64,000 bases of DNA, from contig NZ_AP021881.1 of NCBI RefSeq assembly GCF_009937995.1, positions 1,860,001 through 1,924,000 on the forward strand, in the 5' to 3' direction. Position numbers and translations under genes: made by a program. How positions within the stretch are numbered: position 1 is the first letter of the stretch; the number at the start of each line of letters is the position of its first letter. Positions 46,534 to 57,311 of this stretch are shown piece by piece. The notes beneath the pieces are model-generated. The model did not search any database. It was not told the origin of the DNA and saw only the letters and a list, made by a program, of their open reading frames with translations. Source of the DNA: Sulfuriferula nivalis. Lineage in GTDB: Bacteria > Pseudomonadota > Gammaproteobacteria > Burkholderiales > Sulfuriferulaceae.

Positions 46534-47861
46534 CACATCAACCCAAAAGCACGTAACAAACCTTTAGCCTTAGCACGTGTTTCAGCCAATTCACGTAACG
46601 GGTCGGAATCTACCACGATTCCCGCCCCAGCCGAAAAAGTTAATTGCTGTGCCGACAGGCTTAAAGTTCGTATAAGTATGTTCAAATCCAAATCACCATC
46701 CAGATTAATATACCCCATGCTTCCCGTATACGCACCACGAGGCGTATGTTCTAACTCACGGATAATTTGCATAGTACGCACTTTGGGACAACCCGTAATC
46801 GTACCACCTGGGAACAATGCTCTAATCAATTCTACTGGCGTAATACCTTCTCGTAACTGCCCAGTTACTGTCGATTCTATGTGATGCACATGCTGGTAAG
46901 TAGCAACTTCCATTAGCTCATCGACAATGACTGTACCAGGAACACATATGCGGCCCAAATCATTACGCTCCAAATCGACAAGCATAACGTGTTCAGCTCG
47001 CTCCTTAGGATGCGCGATCAAATTCGCCTTTAATTTTGCATCTTCTTCACCATCTGCATGTCTAGGATGCGTACCAGCAATAGGTCTGGTTAATACACGC
47101 CCATCGTGAACTTGCACTAAGCGCTCAGGTGACGAGCTGATAATATACTGATCCTCTCGCAAGCGTACGCTACCCGAAAAAGGTGCGGGATTTTTTTTAC
47201 GCAATGATTGGTATATCGCAGGCGCAGCATTTGGTTGACGTACTCGACCACGCCAACGTCTTGATAAATTGACTTGAAACACGTCACCAGCAGCGATATA
47301 TCGCTGTATCCGCTCAACACCATCAAGAAAAGTTACATCCTTTTCTTCAACCAACTCATCCAAAATGGGATCATCAAAATCAGCCACTGGAACATCAGCC
47401 AGATCAGCCATTAATGCGGACAGTAACACATCATCCTCAGCAAACGCCCAAGCTTGCTGCTGCGTCCTATCCACCATAATCGCTGCGGGTATCCGCATAA
47501 GCGCAGCCATAGGCAATTGATTCACATCTAGTTCACGCGAAACTACAGTTGATTCGATTTCATGCAACAACTCATAACCCATATACACAAACCAGCCGCC
47601 ACGGAAAGGCAGATGCGCGTGTTCATGCATTTTTTGTATAGCTTGAGATGTATATTTTTGAGTAAGACACTTTAAAAAGTCGGCACCCTGCGACATATCA
47701 TAACAATATGTCTCACTTGGATAGGCCATGAGTATGTCCCAACCCAAGCCGACAGTTGTTTCTAACAATACAGGAAAGTTAGCTGGATATTGTGCGTGTA
47801 ATGCGAATAAATCAGGTATCGCTGATAAGCAAATAGCAGGCACGAGATAGTTTAGATGCAA
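46533..47861 (-). CDS. pabB: Aminodeoxychorismate synthase component I
   Basis: 442 aa chorismate-binding enzyme that, with a glutaminase partner, makes 4-amino-4-deoxychorismate. Conserved chorismate-domain motifs are SSSPERLVQV, TRPIAGTHPRHADG, the EDxxE-like ERAEHVMLVDLERNDLGRIC (near residue 290) and FPGGTITGCPKVRTMQII. The PIAGT motif, with lysine replaced as in PabB rather than TrpE, supports the assignment. No pabA is adjacent. First gene of the pabB-pabC-mltG-tmk-holB-pilZ-tatD operon. Confidence 0.93.
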   Translation of the reverse strand: MHLNYLVPAICLSAIPDLFALHAQYPANFPVLLETTVGLGWDILMAYPSETYCYDMSQGADFLKCLTQKYTSQAIQKMHEHAHLPFRGGWFVYMGYELLHEIESTVVSRELDVNQLPMAALMRIPAAIMVDRTQQQAWAFAEDDVLLSALMADLADVPVADFDDPILDELVEEKDVTFLDGVERIQRYIAAGDVFQVNLSRRWRGRVRQPNAAPAIYQSLRKKNPAPFSGSVRLREDQYIISSSPERLVQVHDGRVLTRPIAGTHPRHADGEEDAKLKANLIAHPKERAEHVMLVDLERNDLGRICVPGTVIVDELMEVATYQHVHHIESTVTGQLREGITPVELIRALFPGGTITGCPKVRTMQIIRELEHTPRGAYTGSMGYINLDGDLDLNILIRTLSLSAQQLTFSAGAGIVVDSDPLRELAETRAKAKGLLRAFGLM

Positions 47862-47919
47862 AAATAGCGATAACTCATGCCGTAAACACGGAAGAAATTA
47901 TCGCCATCATGAGACACAA

Positions 47920-49158
47920 TTAGACTTTACGAAATACCAACGTGCCATTTGTCCCACCAAAACCAAAGGAATTGGACAATGCCACATCAATCTTCATATT
48001 ACGCGCTGTGTTCGGAACATAATCCAAATCACAGCTCGCATCTTGGTTGATCAAATTGATCGTAGGTGGTGCTACTTGATGATAAACACTCAAGGCAGAA
48101 TACACGGCCTCTACACCACCAGCTGCACCTAATAAATGACCTACCATAGACTTGGTTGAGCTAACCGCTGCCTTATACGCCGCATCACCTAATGCAAGCT
48201 TCATAGCCGCGGTTTCTGCAGCGTCACCTAAAGGCGTAGATGTACCATGCGCATTGATGTAGTCAACCTGATCTGGATTAACACCCGCGTTACGCATTGC
48301 ATTAACCATACAACGTGCAGCACCTTCACCAGACTCAACAGGTGCTGTCATGTGATAGGCATCACCACTCATGCCAAAACCCGCTAACTCAGCATAGATT
48401 TTGGCACCACGCGCCTTAGCATGTTCATATTCTTCCAACACGACCACACCGGCGCCTTCACCCATGATAAAACCATCACGATCCTGATCCCAAGGGCGAC
48501 ATGCAGTAGCAGGATCGTCATTGCGGGTAGACAAAGCACGTGCTGCGGAAAACCCACCTATACCCAGTGGGCTTAATGCCGATTCTGCACCACCGGCTAT
48601 CATCACATCAGCATCACCATACTCTATCATACGAGCAGAATCACCAATTGCATGCGTTGCCGTTGCACAGGCAGTTACCATCGCAAGATTAGGGCCTTTA
48701 AGTCCATATAAAATGGATAAATTACCCGAAATCATATTGATGATCGATGCTGGAATAAAGAATGGCGAGATTTTGCGTGCACCACCAGTATTGTAAATGG
48801 TATGCGTTTCTTCTATCAATGGTAAACCACCGATACCTGAACCGATATTCACCCCAATATTTACCGCATTTTCTTCAGTCACCACTAAACCCGAGTCTTT
48901 AAAAGCCTCTATACCTGCAGCCATACCGAACTGTATAAATAAGTCCATACGACGTGCATCTTTAGGATTCAGAAACTGGCTGACGTCAAAATCTTTTACC
49001 TCACCTGCGATTTGTGACGCAAATGGGCTAGGATCAAAACGGGTAATACGCGTAATGCAAGATTTACCTGCGGTAATATTTGTCCAGTTTTCTTGAACGC
49101 CTACACCTGCTGGGGAAACTATCCCCAGACCTGTAATAACAACTCTACGTTTGGACAA
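47920..49158 (-). CDS. fabF: 3-oxoacyl-ACP synthase II
   Basis: 412 aa condensing enzyme elongating acyl-ACP with malonyl-ACP; KAS II is needed for C16:1 to C18:1. The catalytic triad is visible: Cys in VTACATATHAIG (near residue 165), His in NAHGTSTPLGD (near 305) and His in MVGHLLGAAGGVEA (near 341). The C-terminal Gly-rich FGFGGTNGTLVF is typical. Length is normal. It follows acpP by 20 bases and closes the fab operon. Confidence 0.96.
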   Translation of the reverse strand: MSKRRVVITGLGIVSPAGVGVQENWTNITAGKSCITRITRFDPSPFASQIAGEVKDFDVSQFLNPKDARRMDLFIQFGMAAGIEAFKDSGLVVTEENAVNIGVNIGSGIGGLPLIEETHTIYNTGGARKISPFFIPASIINMISGNLSILYGLKGPNLAMVTACATATHAIGDSARMIEYGDADVMIAGGAESALSPLGIGGFSAARALSTRNDDPATACRPWDQDRDGFIMGEGAGVVVLEEYEHAKARGAKIYAELAGFGMSGDAYHMTAPVESGEGAARCMVNAMRNAGVNPDQVDYINAHGTSTPLGDAAETAAMKLALGDAAYKAAVSSTKSMVGHLLGAAGGVEAVYSALSVYHQVAPPTINLINQDASCDLDYVPNTARNMKIDVALSNSFGFGGTNGTLVFRKV

Positions 49159-49178
49159 GACAGCTCCGTTAAAAATAA

Positions 49179-49415
49179 TTAAGCTTGATGGCCAGTGACG
49201 TAGTCAATAGCGGCTTGTACAGTAGTGATTTTTTCTGCTTCTTCATCAGGAATTTCGCATTCGAACTCTTCTTCTAAAGCCATTACCAATTCTACGGCGT
49301 CTAACGAATCCGCGCCCAAATCGCCAGAGAAAGAAGACTCTGTTTTAACTTCAGCTTCATTCACGCCCAATTGCTCAGCGACGACTTTTTTAACGCGTTG
49401 TTCGATATTATCCAT
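49179..49415 (-). CDS. acpP: Acyl carrier protein
   Basis: 78 aa acidic carrier. The phosphopantetheine serine is in [18 protein letters not shown] (DSL motif, Ser near residue 37). The N-terminal [18 protein letters not shown] is typical. ATG 49415 has GGGAG eight bases upstream; the open frame to 49430 is not needed. Sits between fabG and fabF as in E. coli. Confidence 0.97.
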   Translation of the reverse strand: MDNIEQRVKKVVAEQLGVNEAEVKTESSFSGDLGADSLDAVELVMALEEEFECEIPDEEAEKITTVQAAIDYVTGHQA

Positions 49416-49463
49416 CTGTGTAACTCCCAAAAATTAAAAAAAAGCCCAACTATTCTAACAAAC

Positions 49464-49487
49464 TTCCAAAAATAACCCAAGGTTATT
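49464..49487 (-). terminator. Possible weak terminator or attenuator after fabG
   Basis: On the minus strand AATAACC-TTG-GGTTATT (49471-49487) overlaps the fabG stop and is followed by only TTTGG. It is weak; it may lower read-through into acpP, which often has its own promoter. Confidence 0.35.
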
Positions 49488-50223
49488 CCATGTACATACC
49501 ACCATTGACGTGCAAAGTTGCACCTGTTACATAACCAGCCTGCGTAGAAGCCAAGAAACTCACGGCATGCGCAATATCATCAACCTGACCTAAGCGCCCC
49601 AAAGGAATATGTTCAAGCAACGCATTACGCTGCGGTTCAGGTAACGCACGCGTCATATCAGTATCAATAAATCCAGGTGCGACGCAATTAACCGTAATAT
49701 TACGACTGCCCACTTCGCGCGCTAATGACTTAGAAAAACCGACCATTCCAGCCTTAGCAGCAGCATAATTGGTTTGTCCCGCATTACCCATAGCGCCGAC
49801 TACAGAAGCGATGTTTATTATACGACCATATCGTGCCTTCATCATCGCACGCAACACAGCGCGTGACAAACGGAAAACAGAAGTTAAGTTGGTGGCGATA
49901 ATATCATCCCACTCATCGTCTTTCATACGCATCAATAAATTATCACGAGTAATACCCGCATTATTAACGAGGATAGCGATCTCACCATATTCAGCCTGTA
50001 TTGCTGATATTACAGCTTCTACACTGGCTGCATCAGTTACATTCAGTGCCATGCCGCGACCAACTGCACCTGCTTGTTGCAAATAATCTGTAATCGCAGC
50101 AGCGCCTGATTCGCTGGTTGCAGTGCCAACGACAATTGCGCCCTGACGTGCCAATTCCAATGCTATTGCCTGCCCTATCCCGCGGCTGGCGCCTGTCACC
50201 AAAGCTACTTTTTGCTGTGGCAT
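49483..50223 (-). CDS. fabG: 3-oxoacyl-ACP reductase
   Basis: 246 aa NADPH-dependent SDR of fatty-acid synthesis. Cofactor motif TGASRGIGQAIA, the NAG motif LVNNAGITRDNLL, the catalytic Ser in IINIASVVGAMGN and YAAAKAG follow in order. The Tyr-Lys pair and the C-terminal TGATLHVNGGMYM are exact for FabG. ATG 50223 has GGGAGA upstream; the longer frame to 50241 overlaps fabD. Operon fabH-fabD-fabG-acpP-fabF. Confidence 0.97.
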   Translation of the reverse strand: MPQQKVALVTGASRGIGQAIALELARQGAIVVGTATSESGAAAITDYLQQAGAVGRGMALNVTDAASVEAVISAIQAEYGEIAILVNNAGITRDNLLMRMKDDEWDDIIATNLTSVFRLSRAVLRAMMKARYGRIINIASVVGAMGNAGQTNYAAAKAGMVGFSKSLAREVGSRNITVNCVAPGFIDTDMTRALPEPQRNALLEHIPLGRLGQVDDIAHAVSFLASTQAGYVTGATLHVNGGMYME

Positions 50224-50233
50224 ACCACTCTCC

Positions 50234-51163
50234 CTAAGCAATTAAATTTTTAAATTCTTCGCACGCAGCGACACTGATTAATGCTGTTGCGGTAACCCTG
50301 TCATCTATACGCTTGGTCAACCCTGCCAATACTTTGCCGGGCCCACATTCAGCAGCCAGGGTAACGCCCTCATCAGCCATCGCTCGGACAGTTTCTACCC
50401 AACGAACTGGGCTATACAATTGCCGCGCCAATGCATCACAAATCTGGTTGCTTTGTTGATAACTAGCCACATCAGCATTATGCAACACCGGCACTTGCGG
50501 TGCTGTAATTGTTATATTCGCCAATGCCACACTTAATTTTTCAGCCGCTGGTCGCATTAATGCACAATGCGATGGCACAGAAACAGGCAATGGGAGTGCA
50601 CGTTTAGCACCTTTTTCCTTGGCCAACGCCATACCACGCTCAACCGCTGCCTTATGCCCAGCAATGACTACCTGCCCAGGCGAATTAAAATTAACCGCCT
50701 CCAACACTTCACCTTGCGCCGCATCAGCACACACGGCACGCACGGTATCGTCATCCAACCCTAAAATTGCAGCCATCGCACCCACACCTTCAGCAACAGC
50801 ATCCTGCATTGCCAATGCACGCAGACGCACCAACGGCAATGCATCAGCAAAACTTAACGCGCCAGCAGCGACTAATGCGGTATATTCCCCTAAACTATGC
50901 CCAGCCATCAAATCGGGCACGCGCCCACCTAACGCCAGCCAAGCCCGGTAAGTTGCCACACCTGCAGCCAACATCACTGGCTGCGTGTTTACGGTCGCGT
51001 TCAATAGTTCTACTGGGCCATCACCAACCATCGCCCACAGGTCTTGCCCCAAAATATCTGACGCTTCAACAAACGTATCATGCACTACGGACAAGTCAGC
51101 AAAACCCTGCATCATAGCGATGGATTGCGAACCTTGACCTGGAAAAAGAAAAGCAAATTTCAT
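50234..51163 (-). CDS. fabD: Malonyl-CoA:ACP transacylase
   Basis: 309 aa. Loads malonate onto ACP. The GQGSQ motif opens the protein (FLFPGQGSQSIAMM), the catalytic Ser is in AGHSLGEYTALVAA (near residue 92), and the catalytic His is in SVPSHCALMRPA (near 200). Two consecutive ATG codons (51166, 51163) overlap the fabH stop; 51163 is chosen. Length is normal. Confidence 0.96.
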   Translation of the reverse strand: MKFAFLFPGQGSQSIAMMQGFADLSVVHDTFVEASDILGQDLWAMVGDGPVELLNATVNTQPVMLAAGVATYRAWLALGGRVPDLMAGHSLGEYTALVAAGALSFADALPLVRLRALAMQDAVAEGVGAMAAILGLDDDTVRAVCADAAQGEVLEAVNFNSPGQVVIAGHKAAVERGMALAKEKGAKRALPLPVSVPSHCALMRPAAEKLSVALANITITAPQVPVLHNADVASYQQSNQICDALARQLYSPVRWVETVRAMADEGVTLAAECGPGKVLAGLTKRIDDRVTATALISVAACEEFKNLIA

Positions 51164-51165
51164 CA

Positions 51166-52125
51166 TTAAGCCCATTTCATCAAAACTGAACCCCAAGTGA
51201 AGCCACCACCAAAGGCCTCCATGAGCACGACATCACCGGTCTTAATACGACCATCTCTCACAGCGGTATCCAAAGCCAAAGGAACTGAGGCTGCAGAAGT
51301 ATTAGCATGCTTATCAACGGTCACTACAACATTATCCATACTCATACCGAGTTTCTTTGCAGTTGCCTGAATGATACGAATATTCGCCTGATGTGGCACC
51401 AACCAGTCCACATCAGATTTTTGCATGCCATTGGCTGCCAGCGTTTCATCAACAATGGCATCCAGCGTTTTGACAGCAACACGGAATACCGCATTGCCTT
51501 CCATTTTCATAACGTGCGCACCCTCACCACCTGCCGACACACCGCCACTGACATGCAGCAAGTCTTTATGTCGACCATCAGCGTGCAAATGTGTAGCAAT
51601 AATGCCAGGCGTTTCTGTCGCGGTTAATATCACAGCCCCAGCGCCGTCCCCCCATAGAATACAGTTACTTCTATCGGTCCAATCGGTAATGCGTGATAAG
51701 GTTTCGGCACCGATAACCAGTGCACAACGTGCTTGCCCAGCACGAATAAAATTGTTTGCAATCGACAATGCATAAACGAAACCACTACAAACCGCCTGCA
51801 CATCAAATGCAGGGCAGCCATTAGTAATCTCCAGTTTAGCCTGCACCAAACAGGCTGTGCTTGGAAACACCAGATCAGGAGTCGTTGTGGCAATAATAAT
51901 CAAATCAATATCATTAGCTGACACACCCGCCGCTTCGATCGCCTGACGCGCAGCCATTGTTGCCAAATCGCTGGTAGTTTGATTTTCAGCAGCCAAATGA
52001 CGTTGTCTAATGCCAGTTCGTTCAGTTATCCACTCATCACTCGTATCAACAGTGGCTGCCAACTCTTGATTGGACATAATGCGTTCTGGCAAATAACCAC
52101 CAGTTCCTGATATTTTTGCGTACAT
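51166..52125 (-). CDS. fabH: 3-oxoacyl-ACP synthase III
   Basis: 319 aa initiating condensing enzyme (acetyl-CoA plus malonyl-ACP). Catalytic Cys is in [17 protein letters not shown] (near residue 112), His in [12 protein letters not shown] (near 246) and Asn in [17 protein letters not shown] (near 276). A moderate ribosome-binding site (GGAAG) precedes the ATG. It starts directly after plsX. Confidence 0.97.
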   Translation of the reverse strand: MYAKISGTGGYLPERIMSNQELAATVDTSDEWITERTGIRQRHLAAENQTTSDLATMAARQAIEAAGVSANDIDLIIIATTTPDLVFPSTACLVQAKLEITNGCPAFDVQAVCSGFVYALSIANNFIRAGQARCALVIGAETLSRITDWTDRSNCILWGDGAGAVILTATETPGIIATHLHADGRHKDLLHVSGGVSAGGEGAHVMKMEGNAVFRVAVKTLDAIVDETLAANGMQKSDVDWLVPHQANIRIIQATAKKLGMSMDNVVVTVDKHANTSAASVPLALDTAVRDGRIKTGDVVLMEAFGGGFTWGSVLMKWA

Positions 52126-53148
52126 CTATGCGACTTCCTTTTGCAATACTGCCATTTTTTCAGTAATTCTTTGTTGTACATGATTACGCACTTCACGCGC
52201 AGCCTGCTCTATTGCATGCTCAAACGCATAACGATCAGCACCACCATGACTTTTAACCACAACACCGCGCAACCCCAATAAAGTCGCACCGTTATAACGA
52301 CGTGGATCAACGCGCTTTTTAAATGCACGTAACACAGGCAATGCAATCAACCCTGCAATACGCGTAAACACATTGCGCTTAAATTCTTCACGCAACATGG
52401 TAGAAATCATCTTTGCCAAACCTTCAGACGTCTTTAGTGCGACGTTACCCACAAAGCCATCACACACAACCACATCTGTCGTGCCTTTATAGATGTCATC
52501 ACCTTCAACGTTACCGTAAAAATTCAAACCACTATGGCGTAACAACTCAGCGGCCTGTTTTACTATCTCATTCCCCTTGATCTCTTCTTCACCTATATTG
52601 AGTAAACCCACGCTAGGCGCATCGCGTTGATCAAGAGCCGAAACCAGCATCGCGCCCATAATACCGAATTGCAGCAAATGCTCGGCTGTACAATCCACAT
52701 TTGCACCCAAATCAAGCACAAAGGTACGTCCTTTAATCGTCGGCAACTCACTAGCAATGGCTGGACGTTCAATACCGGGCAGCATTTTTAACACAAAACG
52801 CGCCGTTGCCATCAGCGCGCCGGTATTACCAGCGGAAACACACGCACCAGCCTCACCAGATTTCACCAAATTAATCGCAACACGCATCGATGAGTCTTTT
52901 TTATTTCGCATCGCCAATGCTGGCGATTCATCCATATCCACCACTTCACTCGCATGATGAACACGTAAACGCGCATCAGTACTGGATTTTAATGTGCGTA
53001 ACTGCGCGTTAAGCGCATCTGCAACACCCACCAGAACAATATTAAGCGCAGGGTCACGCGCTAAACACCGCAACGCTGCGGCAACCGTCACTGACGGCCC
53101 ATGATCCCCACCCATTGCATCGATTGCGACAGTGACATCTTTAGTCAT
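52126..53148 (-). CDS. plsX: Phosphate acyltransferase PlsX
   Basis: 340 aa soluble enzyme making acyl-phosphate from acyl-ACP for phospholipid synthesis. The N-terminal [16 protein letters not shown], the central [20 protein letters not shown] and the region [18 protein letters not shown] (near residue 225) are the conserved blocks. Located between rpmF and fabH as in E. coli, but a clear terminator hairpin sits between rpmF and this gene. Confidence 0.96.
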   Translation of the reverse strand: MTKDVTVAIDAMGGDHGPSVTVAAALRCLARDPALNIVLVGVADALNAQLRTLKSSTDARLRVHHASEVVDMDESPALAMRNKKDSSMRVAINLVKSGEAGACVSAGNTGALMATARFVLKMLPGIERPAIASELPTIKGRTFVLDLGANVDCTAEHLLQFGIMGAMLVSALDQRDAPSVGLLNIGEEEIKGNEIVKQAAELLRHSGLNFYGNVEGDDIYKGTTDVVVCDGFVGNVALKTSEGLAKMISTMLREEFKRNVFTRIAGLIALPVLRAFKKRVDPRRYNGATLLGLRGVVVKSHGGADRYAFEHAIEQAAREVRNHVQQRITEKMAVLQKEVA

Positions 53149-53192
53149 TTTTTTCCCAAATCACAAACGTCAAGACGTAAAAATCCGCGCCC

Positions 53193-53230
53193 AATAAAAC
53201 AAAAACGCCGCAAGAAATTAATCTTGCGGC
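53193..53230 (-). terminator. Rho-independent terminator between rpmF and plsX
   Basis: On the minus strand GCCGCAAG / CTTGCGGC (53223-53230 with 53207-53214), an 8-bp perfect stem with an 8-base loop, followed by GTTTTTGTTTTATT. It lies 29 bases after the rpmF stop and 45 before the plsX start, so it should end most yceD-rpmF transcripts or act as an attenuator for the fab genes. Confidence 0.85.
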
Positions 53231-53258
53231 CTATTTGTTTATACAACATCAGTTTAGC

Positions 53259-53438
53259 TTAATCGCCCTTGGTTGCAACAACCTTACGACCACGATAAAA
53301 GCCATTAGGGCTGATATGGTGACGCAAATGAACTTCACCAGTAGTTGGCTCAACAGCCAACGGTGGGTTAGTTAAGAAATCGTGAGCGCGATGCATACCA
53401 CGTTTAGAAGGTGATTTTTTGTTCTGTTGAACAGCCAT
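53259..53438 (-). CDS. rpmF: 50S ribosomal protein L32
   Basis: 59 aa, too short for an ordinary ORF scan but unmistakable. It starts [19 protein letters not shown], has the central [20 protein letters not shown] and ends [13 protein letters not shown]. The zinc-type CxxC variant is absent; this is the Zn-independent form with His residues. GGAG lies before the ATG. Between yceD and plsX, the standard order. Confidence 0.97.
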   Translation of the reverse strand: MAVQQNKKSPSKRGMHRAHDFLTNPPLAVEPTTGEVHLRHHISPNGFYRGRKVVATKGD

Positions 53439-53457
53439 GTTAGTACTCCAATAAAAA

Positions 53458-53952
53458 TTAATGTTGCCGTTTCAATGCCGCCAATGCCGCAAATGGGTTT
53501 GGTCGCTCATTATTCCCTTGTTCAGCTATAGCTGAACATCCATCGTCTGGGTGAACTGGCGATACTGGCAAAGCCAACAACACCTCTTCCTCCAACCAAG
53601 CTTGCCAATCAAACTTCACCTCTGCCAACATCGCATCGGCTAATCCGTCCGCTTCTCTATCCCACGCAGCTAATTCATCCACATTCTGCGCCAGCCAAAC
53701 CTGACATTCTGTATCCAGATGCCAGCTAAAAACTTGCGCACAACGATGACACAACAAAGGCAAATCGCCACTCAATTTGAGTCGCAAATAAGGGCGAACA
53801 GCTACGCCACCCTCAATTACATAACTCACATTTGCAGCGCGCGCCATCAATGCTTCCCTCAGACGAGGAAGTTTTTCCACGCTGATATTGCCTGATGAAA
53901 CGCTGTTGCCCTGCGCGAAAGCAAGACTATCTATGACTACCTGTTCCGACAT
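53458..53952 (-). CDS. yceD: YceD/DUF177 protein, 23S rRNA accumulation factor
   Basis: About 164 aa. The family needed for normal 23S rRNA levels and linked to rpmF almost everywhere. The conserved CxxC is present as [10 protein letters not shown] (near residue 70), and the C-terminal acidic block [11 protein letters not shown] is typical. The ATG at 53952 ([13 protein letters not shown]) is preferred over the one at 53979, which adds nine residues. It diverges from the biotin carboxylase gene across about 48 bases. Confidence 0.92.
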   Translation of the reverse strand: MSEQVVIDSLAFAQGNSVSSGNISVEKLPRLREALMARAANVSYVIEGGVAVRPYLRLKLSGDLPLLCHRCAQVFSWHLDTECQVWLAQNVDELAAWDREADGLADAMLAEVKFDWQAWLEEEVLLALPVSPVHPDDGCSAIAEQGNNERPNPFAALAALKRQH

Positions 53953-54000
53953 AAGCCGCTCATGATATAATTTTCCCATCGTATTGTCAAAAGAAGGCTA

Positions 54001-55425
54001 GTGAACGTGATAAAGAAGATACTTATAGCCAACCGAGGCGAAATTGCAGTGCGGATTGTACGCGCATGTTCCGAACTCGGCATTACCTCCGTAGCGATTT
54101 ATTCTGACGCAGATCGTCATGCGCTACACGTTAAAAAAGCAGACGAGTCTTATAATATAGGTTCAGATCCCGTTCAAGGCTATTTAAATGCCCACAACAT
54201 CGTCAACCTGGCAGTTGCCAGTGGTTGTGATGCACTTCATCCTGGTTATGGCTTTTTATCTGAAAATCCTATCCTTGCCGAAATCTGTGCACGTCGTGGC
54301 ATACGTTTTATTGGTCCGAACGCCGATGTTATCACCATGATGGGAGATAAAATCCAGGCTCGCAAGGCTATGATCAAGGCAGGCATCCCTGTCATCCCGG
54401 GTAGTGATCACAATCTTGCCAACGTCGAAGAAGCACGCGTGCTTGGCAACAGCATTGGTTACCCAGTCATGCTCAAGGCGACCAACGGTGGTGGAGGTCG
54501 TGGTATACGCCGCTGCGACTCTGAAGCTGAACTCCTGAAAAATTATGATCGAGTTGTATCTGAAGCCAGCAAGGCATTTGGAAAACCCGAGGTATTCCTG
54601 GAAAAATGCGTAGTTAACCCTAAGCATATAGAAGTGCAAGTCATTGCCGATGGCTTTGGTGATGCCATCCATCTATTTGAACGGGATTGCTCCATCCAAC
54701 GACGCAACCAAAAATTAATAGAAATTGCGCCATCCCCACAACTCACCGAAGCTCAACGACAATATATAGGCAAACTCGCTGTTAAAGCTGCCAAAGCTGT
54801 AGGTTATGAAAATGCCGGCACGGTCGAATTTTTATTGAATGAAGACAATCAGTTCTACTTCATGGAAATGAACACACGCCTGCAAGTTGAACATACCATC
54901 ACAGAAACCATCACTGGCGTTGATATTGTGCAAGAGCAGATCCGTGTTGCTAGTGGCTTGCCATTGCAATACAAACAAGAAGAAATACAACATCGTGGCT
55001 ACGCAATTGAATTCCGCATCAATGCAGAAGACCCAAAGAACAGCTTTTTACCAAGTTTTGGACGTATCACCCGCTACTATGCACCAGGTGGTCCTGGCGT
55101 ACGTACCGATGCCGCAATATATAGTGGCTACGTCATCCCACCTTATTACGATTCCATGTGCGCCAAATTAACGGTATGGAATCTGACATGGGAAAGCGCA
55201 ATTGCTCGTGGTCGGCGCGCTTTGAATGATATGGTTGTATTCGGTGTTAAAACTACCATACCTTACTATCTTTCCATCTTGGGTAATGAAGAGTTTCGAA
55301 GTGGCGAATTTAACACTTCATTCGTTGATATGCACCCAGAGCTTATCAACTATGATGCCGGGCACCCACCAGAAATGTTAGCGGCTGCAATTGCTGCTGC
55401 GATTGCAGCCCATAATGGTTTATAA
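54001..55425 (+). CDS. pycA: Pyruvate carboxylase subunit A (biotin carboxylase)
   Basis: 474 aa ATP-grasp enzyme that carboxylates biotin. The N-terminal KKILIANRGEIAVRIVRACSE, the glycine-rich ATP loop KATNGGGGRGIRRC (near residue 165), the catalytic MEMNTRLQVEHTITE (near 290) and RINAEDPKNSFLPSFG are all present. It is not linked to accB but to the carboxyltransferase/biotin subunit downstream (30-base gap), so pyruvate carboxylation to oxaloacetate is favoured over the acetyl-CoA carboxylase role. The start is GTG at 54001 with GAAGG upstream; no better start is seen. Confidence 0.92.
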   Translation: MNVIKKILIANRGEIAVRIVRACSELGITSVAIYSDADRHALHVKKADESYNIGSDPVQGYLNAHNIVNLAVASGCDALHPGYGFLSENPILAEICARRGIRFIGPNADVITMMGDKIQARKAMIKAGIPVIPGSDHNLANVEEARVLGNSIGYPVMLKATNGGGGRGIRRCDSEAELLKNYDRVVSEASKAFGKPEVFLEKCVVNPKHIEVQVIADGFGDAIHLFERDCSIQRRNQKLIEIAPSPQLTEAQRQYIGKLAVKAAKAVGYENAGTVEFLLNEDNQFYFMEMNTRLQVEHTITETITGVDIVQEQIRVASGLPLQYKQEEIQHRGYAIEFRINAEDPKNSFLPSFGRITRYYAPGGPGVRTDAAIYSGYVIPPYYDSMCAKLTVWNLTWESAIARGRRALNDMVVFGVKTTIPYYLSILGNEEFRSGEFNTSFVDMHPELINYDAGHPPEMLAAAIAAAIAAHNGL

Positions 55426-55455
55426 TTCGCTTATATTCTAAAGAATGCATACATC

Positions 55456-57306
55456 ATGACTAATAAAGTATTTATCACCGATCTTGTCCTACGCGACGGA
55501 CACCAATCTTTAATAGCGACACGCATGCGTACCGAACACATGCTGCCGATCTGCGCCAAACTCGATAACATTGGCTTTTGGTCACTAGAGGCATGGGGTG
55601 GCGCAACTTTTGATGCCTGTGTCCGCTTCCTTAAGGAAGACCCATGGGAACGGTTGGCAAAGTTACGCAAAGCGCTACCTAATACACCGATACAGATGTT
55701 GTTACGTGGGCAAAACCTGCTTGGCTATCGCCACTACGCTGATGACGTAGTAAGAGCATTCGTACAAAAATCCGCAGATAACGGCGTAGATGTCTTCCGT
55801 ATATTCGATGCCATGAACGATTTACGTAACATGCAAGTTTCCATAGATGCTGTTAAAAAATCTGGAAAAATGGCAGAGGGTGCCATTTCATACACAACCA
55901 GTCCTGTACACGATATTCCGCACTTCGTTGAGCTTGCCAAAGGCTTGGCAAACTTTGGTTGCGACACCATTGCTATCAAAGACATGGCCGGTTTGTTAAC
56001 GCCATCGGCTGCGTTTGAGCTAGTCACTGCAATACGCGCAGCAACCGGTTTACCTGTTCATACTCATAGCCATGCGACCTCAGGTTTAGCCAGCATGACT
56101 CAGCTCAAGGCTATCGAAGCAGGCTCTACCATTATTGATACCTGCATTTCCGCCTTCGCAGAGGGTGCCAGTCACCCAACGACCGAAAGCATGGTCGCAG
56201 CATTGGCTGGCACACAATATGACACTGGGATCAAACTAGATGATCTGGAAGAAATCGCTGCTTATTTCCGCGAAATCCGTAAAATTTACTGGCAGTATGA
56301 AAGCAAGTTTACTGGAGTTGATCCACGCGTACTCATCAGTCAAGTTCCTGGTGGCATGATTTCCAATCTGTCCAATCAACTCAAGGAACAAGGTGCGTTA
56401 GATCGTATGGATGAAGTACTCGCTGAAATACCGCGTGTACGTGAGGATTTAGGTTACCCACCCTTAGTCACACCAACGTCACAAATCGTTGGCAGCCAAG
56501 CTGTCATTAACGTACTCACGGGTGGCCGCTACAAAACCATCACCAACGAAGTTAAGTTATACATGCAAGGGCGCTATGGTAAAGCGCCTGGTAAAATTAA
56601 TGAAGCTGTACGTGACATGGCGATTTCAGATCAGGAAGTGATCACATGCCGTCCAGCGGACTTGATTACTGACGAAATGGACAAGTTACGTAGTGAAATC
56701 GAAGACGTAGCCAAATCTGAAGAAGATATACTCACCTACGCCATGTTCCCAGATTTGGGTCGCACTTTCTTACAAGAACGTAACGCACATACACTGACGC
56801 CAGAAACGCTATTACCAATAGAAGCCAAATCTTCAGGTGATTGCACTCGCTTTGCTGCTGATGAGTTCCGCGTGACACTGCACGGTGAAACTTACCACAT
56901 TCGCCTGACTGGCACAGGACACGGCTCACAAACTGAACGTCCTTATTACGTATCAGTCGACGGCATCACTGAAGAAGTGTTCGTTGAAGCACTTAACGAA
57001 GTTGAAATCAGTGCAAATGGCAGCTCAACTGGCAAGGCTAAATCCACTCAAAAAGCCAGCAGCACTGGTCGTCCACGCCCAACACACGCAGGACACGTCA
57101 CCACTGCAATGCCTGGCAATATTGTTGACGTGCTTGTCGTCACAGGGCAAAAAGTTGCGGCGGGTCAAGCTGTACTCGTTATTGAAGCAATGAAAATGGA
57201 AAATGAAATTCAGGCATCCATTTCAGGAACGGTAATCAACCTGTTTGTAATTAAAGGCGATGCAGTTACTCCAGACCAAGTGTTGCTAGAAATTCAACCT
57301 GAGTAA
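55456..57306 (+). CDS. pycB: Pyruvate carboxylase subunit B (carboxyltransferase and biotin carrier)
   Basis: 616 aa. The carboxyltransferase TIM barrel opens with [18 protein letters not shown] and holds the metal and substrate residues in [15 protein letters not shown] and [11 protein letters not shown] (metal-binding His pair). A Ser/Thr/Lys-rich linker (near residues 520-540) leads to the biotinyl domain with EAMKMENEI, the biotin lysine near residue 585. Members are annotated either as oxaloacetate decarboxylase alpha or as pyruvate carboxylase B; the adjacent biotin carboxylase gene and the absence of the membrane beta/gamma subunits favour the anaplerotic carboxylase. Confidence 0.93.
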   Translation: MTNKVFITDLVLRDGHQSLIATRMRTEHMLPICAKLDNIGFWSLEAWGGATFDACVRFLKEDPWERLAKLRKALPNTPIQMLLRGQNLLGYRHYADDVVRAFVQKSADNGVDVFRIFDAMNDLRNMQVSIDAVKKSGKMAEGAISYTTSPVHDIPHFVELAKGLANFGCDTIAIKDMAGLLTPSAAFELVTAIRAATGLPVHTHSHATSGLASMTQLKAIEAGSTIIDTCISAFAEGASHPTTESMVAALAGTQYDTGIKLDDLEEIAAYFREIRKIYWQYESKFTGVDPRVLISQVPGGMISNLSNQLKEQGALDRMDEVLAEIPRVREDLGYPPLVTPTSQIVGSQAVINVLTGGRYKTITNEVKLYMQGRYGKAPGKINEAVRDMAISDQEVITCRPADLITDEMDKLRSEIEDVAKSEEDILTYAMFPDLGRTFLQERNAHTLTPETLLPIEAKSSGDCTRFAADEFRVTLHGETYHIRLTGTGHGSQTERPYYVSVDGITEEVFVEALNEVEISANGSSTGKAKSTQKASSTGRPRPTHAGHVTTAMPGNIVDVLVVTGQKVAAGQAVLVIEAMKMENEIQASISGTVINLFVIKGDAVTPDQVLLEIQPE

Positions 57307-57311
57307 TCTGC

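Noticed and set aside
53980-54000. Gap between yceD and pycA as a riboswitch or small RNA site
   Set aside because: Only a few tens of bases; room for little more than overlapping divergent promoters.
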